Shown here: one piece after another, positions 22,141 through 33,509 of the stretch
Layout: each line of letters begins with the position of its first letter
Position numbering within the stretch: position 1 is the stretch's first letter
Assembly (NCBI RefSeq): GCF_003473485.1
Contig: NC_053045.1
Coordinates: 8,272,501 to 8,336,500, forward strand
DNA length: 64,000 nucleotides
Source of the DNA: Medicago truncatula
Taxonomy: Eukaryota; Streptophyta; Magnoliopsida; Fabales; Fabaceae
Direction: 5' to 3'
Notes under the pieces: generated by a model
The model's input: the letters and a program-made list of their open reading frames with translations, nothing else
The model's database searches: none
Told to the model about the DNA's origin: nothing
Translations under genes and position numbers: made by a program

Positions 22141-24830
22141 AACATCTTTGCAAAATACCGTACTACATTACAATCCATCACTTGTACAACTAATTATTTC
22201 TTCAACATTGGATGTCTAAATATTTTGAAAAATCTCTTTATATATTATTACATTTGATGTTGATGCAATGGCCATTTTCATCAATCAACAAAATTTTAAG
22301 ACCAATGGGAAACCGCAAGTATTATGGATGGATGTGATTTCAGATTAGGGTGCCAAACACAATGGCTCGACAACCATGGACATTGGAAAACAGGCAAGTG
22401 TTTAGCTTAAGATACCTTTAGAGCATACTTATCTTGAGTGTCGCATAGGGTACAACAATTACTCGCATTTTGCACCGTAAATTCATATAACTCCTGAATT
22501 AAATCAAAACCCACCAATTGATAAGAAACTGTAACATGTAAGAGAGAATAACATGAGGGAGAAAAACATTGTTGAACTAACTAAAAGTAAGAAACATAAC
22601 ACTTGCAGTTCCTTCAAAAAAACTTGCCGTTAACTCCATATGATTTTTTTTTATAAAATATGACATGTTCCCTTTTTGTCACCTGCAAGAAGTTTTCACA
22701 AAGTGAAAATCAAATCAATGTATATCTCAGAGTTAGAGTATTAAATATTACAAAGTTATATTTATAAAATCTCCTTATCAAATGAAGAGACTAAAGTCTT
22801 ATTCATCCACCAATAACGTTAGATATTGTTGTATTATGAGGACTTGCAATTTCACATGATATTCACTTCAACAGAGGTACTACTTGAGTCATGCACATGA
22901 AAATTCTGAAATAAAATAAAAGAAGACACTTAAATCCCTCAATAAAGTGTTTATTAGTTTCACTGTGCGGAAGATTAAATGGGGTGCTGCACTAACATTC
23001 TTTCACTTCCCCTAAACAAAGCCAACACAACATTATATAGAAGGATTGAAGAAAAAAGAATGCACGCTTACTTTAAATCATTAGAAAAGCCTGGATTGTA
23101 ATTATTTTTATCGGCCTTAAATTTTAAGCATTCTTACAATTTCAACAACGACATTAACTTAATGAACACAAAACCAAATTCTTATTCAAAGGCAATTATA
23201 ATCAATTTGCTGTGGAGTTTTTTGGGGCGTTGTTGTCATAGTATGTTCTTGTGGGCTGCTGCACTGTTCTTTTGCTGTTATCGCCTCTGCTGTGCTGCTT
23301 TTCTAGCAACTGTGTGCAGCTGTTTTGGTAGCCATGTGAATGTGTGTGTTAGGACAGCTTGTATGTGATGATGTGGGTTTATTTGGTGCTTTTTCTGCTG
23401 AGTTTTTTTTTCTTCTTCTGTTTTTTCAGCTGGTTTGGGGCCTTGTTTGGTGCTTGACCAGCTGCGCCGTTAATCTGCTCCTTGTGTAGTCCTGCTGTCC
23501 CGTTTTGCACTTCTGTGCCGGGCTCGTTATCAACATATACGCTGATTAAAAAAAAAAAAAAAAAATTTCTGAAAACTATGTGTAATAGTTAATGCATGCA
23601 CATAGCTAAGAACAAAAATCAATATTTGCATTCCATTTTTCAAATCATAATATGATATTTAAATGTTACGAATAAAAATACTAAATTAACTTCATAGACA
23701 TTCATGCCTTGAAAAAAATCACATTTCATAAGACTGACTTAGTGGCAGAATTTGCTATAACATCACCAATTAAAATCTTAACACAACTAACAGGAAAAGT
23801 AGCAATAACAGAACTATATTTATAATATGATAAATGCATGTTGCTAACATGTGATCCAATATTTAACAATCTTCCCACAAGCATGTGCACAAAAAGCTTA
23901 ACAACTTAGGTTATTGTCATAAAATAAGTTAGGCATCACCCAAAGCTATAAAATGTTGAAAATCAGATTCAGAAAAAGAATTTACATGTCAAGCATGTAA
24001 ATTGACTTAACAATATATAGTCGTTTTGCAACAAAAAGAAGAAATAGAACTGGGCTTTTCAGACAAAAACAATTGTGACTCATTTAATACTGTTCACTTG
24101 AAGCATGCTTATGCTAGTCAACCCACTAACGTAGACACGAAGCATGCTTCTGCCACACAACCCATTAAAGTAGACATGATACATACCACCTCAGTCCCTA
24201 AATATAGGAGCCTTTTGCCAAAATTGCGGAGATTAAAAAAGTTGGTTGTAGTATTAAATTTGTATATAATTACTATTGTTTTTACAATTTTATCCTTAAG
24301 AGAGAGAGAGAGTAAATTTATGTTTTCAATATAATATTTATTGTCGATTGAAGAAAAAATGCAAAATAAATAAGGGTATGTTGCTAAAGAAATATTTAAT
24401 GTCCGCAAAATGGTGTAGTGTCCCATCCAAAAAATTTAAATAATTCAATTATAGGTCTATTTTGCGAGACTTTAAACAATTTTTCAACGATTATAGTTTC
24501 CCGCGGTTTCAAAAGTGGCATATGTGATTCTTGTGATGTGCTTATACTTGATATTGTTAGCGAAGACTTTTAGACCTTCGAATTTGCATGGGTTTCAAAT
24601 CTCCTGCATATTGTCATGTCAACTGAAAATTCTCTCGGTTAACCGTCGTAATGTACAAAAAAATACTTCAAAATTGATAGTAGTTGTTAAATACATAATT
24701 ATTTAAGTATACATCCTAACTGTTTAGTCAAACTCCGTCATTTCAACTTCGTACTTAATGCTTATTACAATTTTAATCTGTGTTTTAATTTTAGTGGCCC
24801 ACACGATTTTTTTTTTTCCGGCTTCGCCAC
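22141..24830. other. Gene-free, transposon-derived region
   Basis: No supportable gene. It may include the body of the Helitron ending at 22106. A Stowaway-like end (cctcagtccctaaatatagg) lies near 24189, and a GA microsatellite at 24300-24313. The text near 24825 (cggcttcgccactag) resembles a hAT-type end. Confidence 0.45.
23190..23571 (+). mobile_element. Retroposon fragment with poly-A tail (LINE 3'-UTR-like)
   Basis: A GC-richer, T- and G-rich stretch (gctgtgctgcttttctagca and similar) ends in gctgatt plus a run of about 17 A at 23549-23565. The composition contrasts sharply with the flanks. No coding domain, and no target duplication recognised, so LINE versus SINE is open. Confidence 0.45.
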
Positions 24831-24919
24831 TAGTAGTCCTTGAATATACACCTCGCTATCAATTTATAGAGAAGTTGACCGATTAAAAGTTGAAATGTCC
24901 TTTCCAAATTAAATTTCGG

Positions 24920-25125
24920 AAATGCTGACAAAACACTGCTTTTGCATAGACAAAAACACAGTGTATTAAATTTTGTTTCCCGCCCAAACATAACACATGA
25001 AACTTGCGAGGGGTTACCCCTGGTAAATTTCCCAGGAATTTTCCCTGGCATTGGTCCTAGTAAATTTGCCAGGAGTTCTTGCTCCTGGCATAGTTCCTTG
25101 GCTAATTGCATGATTTCTTGTAGTG
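24920..25125. mobile_element. CACTA (En/Spm) transposon terminus, copy 1
   Basis: The right end, reversed, is cactacaagaaatcatgcaa, the classic CACTA terminus. The adjacent 200 bp has sub-terminal repeats of cctggcaaatttgccagg type. The same fragment with the same flank (tgcgctgcacataatag) is at 39703-39909, so it was copied as part of a larger segment. No transposase here. Confidence 0.75.
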
Positions 25126-25236
25126 TGCGCTGCACATAATAGTTTTAGTTATAACTTCAGCTCCAAATTGCAGCTTCAAATAGTTTTACATATAACAGCG
25201 TACCACCAAAACAACCCAAAAAGACCATTTTAAAGT

Positions 25237-25449
25237 CAGCTTAACCAGTATGCATAATTAGTGGAAGTTGAATGTGAGCATGATAGGCTACAATTTCAAT
25301 AGTGGAATTGAATGATTTAAATCTGCAGACTTTAATGGCAACCAATTTTGAGAAAGTAACTTTATCTTTTCCACAATGATTGGTACAACAATAGATTTTG
25401 CTTGTGAACCATTTCTCGATTTATGCTTGCCATCCTTACGCCGGGTGCC

Positions 25450-25481
<32 letters not shown>

Positions 25482-26050
25482 TCAGAGGGACATCCGAATA
25501 TAGATTTTCTGTTTGTACTAATTTTCTTTTTCAATCAATTTTTTAAGTTGTCTTTTGACTGGGCAAGATAACTGATTTTTTTCTTGAAAGTTAAACGTAC
25601 TACTCAAACTTCACACATTCTTCCTTCGTCCCAAAATAAGTGATCTAATTTGAATATATACTCTATTCATATAACATATTTTGACTATACCTTTTAAAAA
25701 AAACACAACTTGAACAATACCAGTTGAATCGAACATCATGAAAACAAGCAAAAAAAACAAAAAATTGATGGTTGTGTGGAGACAAATCTCTTCTGCATCT
25801 CTAACTTTCTACCTTGCAATGTGAATTGATAAAATGAGGGGAGGAGAGTGCTCTTAGGAAACTAAAGGGAGTGTGAGTGACATTTTGACATATCTTAAAG
25901 GAAGTTAGTGTAATTTGTCCTTAAACTTAACATGATATAAGTGCAATAAAGTCCACAATAACTAAATAAAGATAAAAGAGCTTCACACCAAATATACAAA
26001 CAAAAAAGATAGAATCGGTCATGAAAACCAACAACCCAACATGCCCATTA
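25237..26050. repeat. U6-bearing repeat, copy 2 of 3
   Basis: Same sequence as 19639-20290 with an extra internal segment (about 25800-25960), also present in copy 3. Lies between a CACTA end and an F-box 3' fragment. Confidence 0.85.
25406..25497 (-). pseudogene. U6 snRNA-like sequence, copy 2
   Basis: Same core as copy 1, but with aaatcgagaaatgg at the 3' end, which matches the U6 3' end exactly. The 5' stem is altered and no terminator T-run follows. Confidence 0.78.
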
Positions 26051-26847
26051 TGTCAACTATTTATTAAACTATACTGCTTGCTGAATTATTTTTAAATACA
26101 CATGAAACAATACAATAATCAAGGAATGACAATAAGACTGAACAAAGAAAAAAAATAAGAAATAAGAGAAAATGTGACCGATGAAGAACATTATGAAAAT
26201 GATTATGATACAAGCTAACTCAAAAATAGCAGAAAAATTGAAGTCTGCTAGAAAATTAAATGTCAATTTAGATAGAACTGTGATGCAAACATTAGATCCA
26301 TCTATGGAAGTTAGTAAAACCTTTGGTAATTTAAAGTTCTCTTCTTCGAAAAGACTTCAAGCTTGACTTATACATGGAGACCAAAGAGAGTGTATGCCTA
26401 AACATAGCTGGAATGAAAATTAATCTGTTTTAATTTTAAATTAGTTTTTTTTTCCTCCCAACTTTCTCAAATAATCTCCTCCAATGTTAAATTAGTTTTT
26501 TTTCCTGGTTTGAAACAGAGAAATGGAAAGGGCCGCGAAGTTAATAGAATGAGAGTCCATATATAGAATTCAATCCAGTTACACCTGCATAAATAGCAGC
26601 AAGTCACACATCACAAAGAAAGTTGTCAATATTTCCAATAAGCATAACAAATAGTCAACCAATAAACATTCCATGATATATCAGGTCAACTCATTTACAT
26701 ACTAGCTCATGTTACAAATGAGGTTACCAATACAGGCAAACACATATTAACCTACAAATGAAGTTCATAATACAATATAATTATAATTATGAAGAAAATG
26801 GTTGAGAATATTCCACAACCTCGGTCTTCTTGTTTGTGCAATCTTTA
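26051..26847. other. 3' flank of a lost F-box gene
   Basis: Matches the 3' flank of F3 (from about 26575) and, more loosely, 40900-41240. The text at 26200-26250 recurs at the right edge of the window (63955-64000). No gene. Confidence 0.55.
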
Positions 26848-27015
26848 TTAAACTTGCGGATTGTCACTAGGGAGCGAAAGCAGAGACTCCGTATACATGA
26901 CAACTTCGAATGGACTATTACAGAAGGAGCGATGCCTTAATAGCTGTCCTTCATCATTATACTTCACCAATCTAGTACCAAGATTTCCTCCAATAATATC
27001 ACCATTTTTTGTAGA
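26848..27015 (-). pseudogene. 3' fragment of an F-box/FBA gene (last 55 codons)
   Basis: The minus strand translates without a stop from STKNGDIIGGNLGTRLVKYN through SFCNSPFEVVMYTESLLSL to a stop at 26848. This aligns with the C-terminus of F3 and its relatives. Homology ends abruptly at 27015, where the CACTA-like sequence begins. The F-box and most of the FBA domain are absent on the other side of the element, so the gene is dead. Confidence 0.85.
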
Positions 27016-27823
27016 GTTACAAGAAATCCTGCAATTATCCAGGGGTGGATTCCTTGTGAAATTGCAAGAATCCCTAGGAAAAAGCCATTTGCCCGGGCTT
27101 TTGTGAGGAGCTGAATCAGTGGAAAATGTGCTCCTAGGAAATTGCTATGCCAGTGCTTTTGCTCATGGCAAATTTGCGTGGGACACACTCCTGTCTGAAC
27201 CCCTCTTATAACTCCTGGCAAAACCTTGGCAGGGCTGGCAAATTGTCTGACTCAACAACCTGTTTACCTGACGCACTGCAGGCTTTTCTGATACACTGTC
27301 AAATCAGCTGCAGTACCCAAAATTAGACAGGAGTTTTGAGAGGGGTATACGCAAATTGCATAGATAATTTTTAAAAAAAATGGTTTTTAATTGTTTTTTA
27401 AAAAACGTTAATTTATTAAAATAATTAAAATAAATTTAAAACGATTTTAAATTGCTTTTTTTAAAATCATACAAAATAATTTAAAAAACATAATTAAATG
27501 GTTTTTTTTTAATTTAATTGCTTTAAATTAAGTAGTTAAAAATAAAAATTAAAGTAATAGCACCCACAAAATATTAAGTCTAACAGTAATGAAATTAAAA
27601 TTATACGGAATAATGTTACAGACCATAAGTAGCAAATAAGTAGCAATTGTATCGGAAAGCATAACAAACTTCCCCAAATATTACACCCCATAGATAATAA
27701 AAGCAAAATAAAATAACATGCATGAACACATCATAAGGGTCCAACTTCACTCCTCATCATTGCTCTCAATCTCCTCGCCTCCACCTTCGTCATAAATCGG
27801 AAAAGGCTCTACATTGGGATCCG

Positions 27824-29091
27824 TGATGTAGTATTTTTGCATCAAACAATAGTAAGTATTTATATCGTCTCCTCAGGGACTAGTGCGATATCGCGGACCG
27901 TTCGACACTAAATATCATTCTAAGTTAAAGATGATTTGTTGTTTGTTTTAGTAACGAAATTGCAAATGATAAAAGTTGAGAGTAATAGGGCGTAAAACTT
28001 GTTAGGATTAGAGTTCCTTGATTAAGCGTCACACGTAACCTAATGATCATACATGGATTCTAGCTTTTCTTTGATATTATCACGTATCCCTCGACAACAT
28101 CATTCGTGTCCAAACAATATTACGAAATCAATTGTATCATTCAATCGTCGATGTCTCAAACTATTGAATGATTCAAGAGTCAGTCTTATCAAAGATAAAC
28201 ATGGATAAACATTAAATCAAAAGTATTTCTAAACCTAGATTCAAAAGTATTTCTCAATCACAATTAAATCAAAGATAAACATTAAAGTGCAAGAATAACA
28301 TCAATATCAAATCAAATGCTAGAACCATATATTTATAGATCAAAAGATTACATGTTTAAGCTAAGATCAAGTACCTCTAATCCCAACAAAGGAGATTTAG
28401 CTACTCATTGTCATGGAAGCCTTGCAAGAATGAATTGAAGAAGAAAGATTCATTACAAACTTGTGATTTCTCAACAAATGATGAAGAATCCACTTTCTAT
28501 CACTCTCACTCTATGAAGAGCAAGCCCTATCTCTCTCTCTAGAAATATTATAAAATGAACAGTATGAAAATCTAAGCTAAACTAAGTATCTATGAAATGG
28601 TTAAGTGGGCTTATTTATAGAATTCTGATTCTGCATCAACTCGCCTCACGAGCTCCTTCATTCGCCATGGCGAGTTGAGGTTCCTTCACCATTGGGTTTG
28701 TGCCACGTCATCTGTGAAGAGTTAAACCGCCCTAACTCGCTTCACGAGTAGACACATTCGCCATGGCGAGTTCGCTCGCCTTCCACTCGCCATTGCGAGT
28801 TGGTGGCGAAGGATCTTTGATGCCTACTGGAATTGCTCGCCTTTGCTACTCGCCATGGCGAGTTGGAGGCGAGTAACATCATTTCTTGCCTCTTTGTACT
28901 TTTTCTTCATTTTTGCTCTTTGCTTGATGTCTTGAGTTCAAATCCTGCGCAAATGGGTGAAGTAAGATATAGATAAAGCGTAAAAAGGGAAATAATCACT
29001 TATCTCTCGGCTTTTCCCTCAATAACTTGCAAAACAAGTAACAAAAGTACCTAAAATATATCATGAATTTAACCCTTCCTAGCACTTATCA
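27824..29091. mobile_element. Solo LTR of an LTR retrotransposon
   Basis: Starts tgatgtagtatttttgc, ends tagcacttatca (TG...CA), and is flanked by the 5-bp duplication atccg (27819-27823 and 29092-29096). 1268 bp, no internal coding region. It contains several tcgccatggcgagt palindromes (about 28660-28870). A fossil, apparently left by LTR-LTR recombination. Family not assigned; the intact target duplication suggests it is not very old. It lies inside an exon of the CACTA-like element. Confidence 0.75.
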
Positions 29092-29640
29092 ATCCGGAAC
29101 TGGTGCTTGCTGACTTGAACTCCCATCCTCATGTGCTTTCCTAAACCGAGCCAATTGCTCCTCATATGTTCGTTGGCGGCTAAGAAAATCTTGTACAACG
29201 GCCTCGTGTCTCGCCATTTGCTGGGTGAGCTGCTCTTGAGTCAATCTTTGAATAAGGTCACGCATCTCAGGGGTCAGCGCAGGCTGCTGGGAGGATCCTT
29301 CACCATGATTAAGGGTAAATCTGAGGGTTGTTGCAACACCCTTCAGGTAGTTAGCGGCCAAGTTACCGGCACCATATAATTTTCCTTTGGTTTTATCGCC
29401 AGCAACTTTGGTCCATGGTTGGAGGGCCAAACTATGATCAACAGTTAACCCTTTAGAAATAGCCTCGGCAAGCTGTCGGTCATATTCCTCCTATTCAAAT
29501 GATAACAAAATAGTTAATGACAAATAACAATTATTTTTTAAAACATAATATTAGCTAAAGCAAATAATTACAGTATACTTATTGGTGAATGTTAAATTGT
29601 ATGTTAGATTTAATCTCTTGCACTGAGAATCATAGGCTTT
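29092..29640 (-). pseudogene. En/Spm-type transposon-associated protein, exon fragments
   Basis: The main exon has its acceptor at 29491-29492 and runs EEYDRQLAEAISKG, then LQPWTKVAGDKTKGKLYGAG, then Gln/Glu-rich helix-like sequence (RLTQEQLTQQMARHEAVVQD). The GDKTKGKLYG-type motif followed by a Gln-rich coiled tail is typical of the plant Ptta/En/Spm (Transposase_24-like) family, proteins linked to CACTA elements. A probable preceding exon at about 29583-29640 gives YDSQCKRLNLTYNLTFTNK. The exon is interrupted at 29092 by the solo LTR; an acidic stretch consistent with its tail lies beyond it (27750-27823). No DDE transposase domain seen. Confidence 0.55.
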
Positions 29641-31459
29641 CATACAATTGAAGAAGGTAAACAATTTATGGCAACAATTTGTGTAATACAATCCATAGTT
29701 TTCTCTATCTAAATCCTATCATTATCAAGCAAAACAAATTTAGCGAAGAAATGAGTAACTTGATTTCAATTTCTACCAACGATAGCAACTATAGGAAGAA
29801 AAAAATGTGGAGGAATCACTTGAATATACGGGACACCTCGCAACCCCACAACAGCAAAACTAGCCCAGCCTAAACATGCTAAAACCGCACCACATCAGGA
29901 GAAGAACCTTAGCAGAAAAAATATGCCCACAGACAGCTGATACAAGAACAAAACAGCAGCAGAAAAACGAGTTCCACCTCAGACAACAGCAAAACAGAAA
30001 TTATTTATGTGGATACTGTGGTTTTCATGATGGTTTTCATGTACAACAAAACAGCAAAACGAGTTCCTTGATGGTTTTAATGTACATGTAATTATGTTGT
30101 GGATACATGCAGGACAAAGCCATCATTTATGTATGGAATACAGCCAGCTAGAGAACTTCATTTTGTTAAACACACTAACCCTAGGGTTGTTTGATTTGAT
30201 AGCAATTTAAGCAAAAACTAAAACTAAGTAACAGACAAAAAGTTTAAAATGCTACAATGTTCCGTATGATATTTGTTCAAGACATAATGAATGTGAGATT
30301 ATTTCCGCTCATATTTGTTCAATCCAAAGAGAAGCTTCACAATTTTTTTCACATAAACAGCAACAAAAATCAACACAACACATTATAATTAAGCTAACCT
30401 ATTAAACAGAAAAGAAAAGCATATCCAAAGAGAAGGCTTCACAGGAGGTGGAATTGAAATCAGATTTGCAAATGGGTACAACACTATTGTAGCAAACAAA
30501 ACAAAATTAAGTCAAAAAAATAAGTTTAATATTTATTGTAAAAATAAAAGAAATATAAGTTAAAGATTTTTTTACCAAAAAATGAGAAAAGTAGGAGATG
30601 AATGTATTGGGGAGAAAGAAGAAAAGAGAGAGGAATTTTTTTTGTAAGTGTTGGAACAATGAAGGGCTGAAGGCACGCAGGTTGAAATATAGTATAAAAG
30701 ATGCCAAGGCCAAAGCCAAGAGCTGCCCCTGGCTAAATTTAGGGAGCAGTCAACGTTGCAGGCATGGTAGGCTTTGCAGGAGAATGATCTAATCTCCATT
30801 TGCTTTTGCAGTGGTGATGTCGCTTCTGCAGCAGCTTTGCAATTTTCCTGGGGCTCTCACTCGGATTGCTCCTGTCTTTGCTTGACAAAACTCAGTTTTT
30901 GCAGACAAATGCAAAATTAATCTTCCCGCCTAAAATGATGCCAGGGTTATGGAGGGCCACGTCCTCTGCAATTTTCCTGGGGCTCTCACTCGGATCACTC
31001 ATATTATAGGGACCAAAAGCGGTATTAACTTTTAATTTTTTATATGATAGTAAAAAACTAGAATAAACTGCATTTTGATTTTTGGGTCTGAAAATGTTAG
31101 TGTTGTTGCTCCCTAAATTTTTTAAGGTCGGTTAAAATTAGGATGTTAAAAACCAAACCAATCCAATAGAAAAATTATAAATTGAACCAACCAAAATCGT
31201 ATTTGGTTTGGATGAATTCAAATCTTTTTCTACTCAACCGCATTGTTCAATTTGATTTGCAGTGTTAATTTTATCAATCAAACCAAACCGTAATATAAGA
31301 AAAACATTTATTAAACCTATGCCACCTAGGTCAATACCGACACAAACTCGATGAAAACTTTTATAAAATGACATTTTCTTTTTCTCTTGTTAAGTTTTTC
31401 TTTACTTTTTATTTCAAAAATGTATTTATGTTCTACTAGATTTTTTAGAGAATGATAAA

Positions 31460-31810
31460 GGGTGCGTTTGTTTGAGCTTTAAGAAAAATAGATTTTGTGT
31501 TAAAAGAATCTAGATTTTTTTTAGAGATTTAAAAAAAAAAATCTGGAGTTATTTTTGTTTGCCTATTACCCATAAAAATCTATTTAAAAAAAAAAGAGTT
31601 TTAACTTGTACATACCTCCTTTTTTAAAAAAAATGTAGATTTTGAGAAAAGTTAATCCTTATAGCTTTTCATTTTAGGGTCAAACTAGATTTTTTTGATA
31701 TAATGATTTTTCTAAAAATCCTAAACAAGCACTTAAAAATAAAAAAAAAAGAATTTTTTTAAGAGAAAAAACAGATTTTGTTTTGAAAAAAATCTTAAAC
31801 AAACGGGGCC
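31460..31810. mobile_element. MITE, partner of the element at 11395-11720
   Basis: gggtgcgtttgtttgagc at the left and aaacggggcc at the right. Same position and orientation as in block 1, so it is inherited through the duplication. Confidence 0.6.
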
Positions 31811-32039
31811 AAAATCTTAGTCTATTACATTTCTTACAAAATATGATTACTTTTTGTCCATGTTTTTAATTTGGTCTATGTTGTTGAATGAAATTGTAAT
31901 GTTGGAAGAAATTTGAAACATTCTTGGAAACATTGTTGCAATTAAGTTGTGTTTAACTTTTTAGCTCGATCCACTTCAAACCGCATTGGTTTGATTCATA
32001 TTTTATTTTAAAACTGAATGGAACCAAACCAAACTACAT

Positions 32040-32573
32040 TGACCTTGGTTTGAAACCCATTAGGGTTGTTTGATTGGCAACGTTTTGGACTCGTGATATG
32101 GGTTCAAAAGCGTTTTTAAGAAACCGGTTGAGTTGGTGTTCCTTGCTTGATTCTCTGATATTTCCAGCTCTTTTGAGATCTGCAGCTCTCGATGCATCAG
32201 GCCCGCCTTCACTCTAGTACCGTCTCATTTTCCGTTGCAGTCCTTGGGATTGTTCTCAGAGTGTTGCTCGAAAGAGCGTTATACCTGCTGCTTTGCTCAG
32301 GGGATTGCTGGAACGTGGATTTTGTTACCGTGCTGGCTGTCAATCCATACGCCAAGAAAATAAAACTTTTTTAGTCTACCGACGTTCTCTGTCATCTTTT
32401 TTGTAACTTGGTTTCGAGCTCGTACGCGGGTTCGCTGGGTTGTGTCAATGATGAGAGTTTGTTTCGTTAGGATTTATCAGGGTTATTTCTGGGTCAGGTC
32501 TAATGTCCCCCCATCGCTGTACCTTTTTATTTTATGTTATTCTATTTTTCTTTCCCTTTTTTTTTTGTGTGGT
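32040..32573 (+). mobile_element. Block-2-specific insertion, LINE-3'-UTR-like
   Basis: Block 1 reads continuously across this point (aaactgcattg... to gtggttcagatgac), while block 2 has about 530 extra bases. The insert is GC-richer, contains gctctgatatttccag-like text, and ends in pyrimidine-rich tttattttatgttattc. It may be a retroposon 3' fragment. The open frame at 32192-32374 has no recognisable domain and is not called. Confidence 0.4.
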
Positions 32574-32767
32574 TCAGATGACTTTTAACCTCAAAACCAA
32601 ACCAAACTACACCACCATCACCCCTAATTAAAATACTCTCTCCATAGTACTTGTAAGCATAGTCCAATTGAAAGAAACATTGCAATGTGTACGGGTTAAA
32701 GTTCAAATCCTATATTTAATTCATCTTATAAGAGGTGAAATTTTTTCTATTAAGCTATTTGACAAAT

Positions 32768-32941
32768 GTTGTGAAACATTACATCCATGGAAGGAATGAA
32801 AGAAATATGTCAAAGCTCTTTGTATTGATGGAAATTGAATATTACAAATGAGTGAAAGTTACCCACTAATGGGCGGTGATTACAAATTATTTATACTACA
32901 ATCTACTAAGACTAATACGAAACTAAACTATATCTCCAATA
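32768..32941. mobile_element. Short insertion with 6-bp direct repeats
   Basis: 174 bp flanked by acaaat (32762-32767 and 32942-32947). Block 1 reads straight through (ctatttgacaaaaaaa). No coding content. With a 5-bp duplication acaaa the element would begin tgttgtg, so a small LTR-type remnant is possible; the family is unresolved. Confidence 0.5.
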
Positions 32942-32947
32942 ACAAAT

Positions 32948-33509
32948 AAAAAAAAAAACTCTCTGTCAAGTAGCTCTGTTATGTACTAATGTGTCACGTT
33001 AAGTCACATCGTGTTGTCCAAGTTTCATGCGGATTAGAAACTTATTTCTTTTAACTATATTATTTAGCTTAAGTGATTTATGAGAATTATCAATGGACAA
33101 ATTGTCCAGAAGAACCTGAGTCCGATTTTTGGGTAAAATAATTTTTGGTCAGAATTTACTTACCTCACAACCGAATTTCAGATTATTAGGGATCTTTTCT
33201 TGAGAACCGGAAGATTAACAAAAAAAAAACTTCAATTTTTTTTTATTTTTTAAATTACTATGGAATTTGATTTGTTAGAGTAGGTAGGTAAAATGAGTAA
33301 GCAATTAAACGTGTTTAAATAGCAATTTGCTAAATGTTTTGTTAAACCTTTCTAACGATATGAGCCCAAGCCCACTACTCTCTCTACTATAGCGTGTAGA
33401 TATTTTCTTTACCATTGTGTGCGTGTCGTGTCTTTCGCTTTCATTTTGTCTTAGCCGTTTGAAAAATTAGGGTTTACTCAAAGCAAGTGAGAATAACGTT
33501 GCTCAAAGC
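32948..33509. other. Upstream region of F4
   Basis: Matches the F1 upstream region: gagcccaagcccac near 33361 and a telo-box (ttagggttt) near 33467, about 35-43 bp before the ATG. No gene. Confidence 0.5.

Larger units (their letters stand above)
27016..31010 (-). mobile_element. CACTA/En-Spm-like element, one end degraded
   Basis: The left end reads ttacaagaaatcctgcaatt, matching the CACTA terminus (cactacaagaaatcatgcaa) but with its first bases changed. Sub-terminal repeats (cctggcaaa, cctaggaaa) follow. Inside is a minus-strand exon of En/Spm-associated type (29092-29640) and a nested solo LTR (27824-29091). The right side (30720-31010) has repeats of cctggggctctcactcggat, but no clean cactacaag end was found, so the right boundary is approximate. 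Inserted into, or recombined with, an F-box gene. Confidence 0.55.

Noticed and set aside
32192-32374. 60-codon frame (+) in a block-2 insertion
   Set aside because: The insertion looks like retroposon untranslated sequence; no domain.
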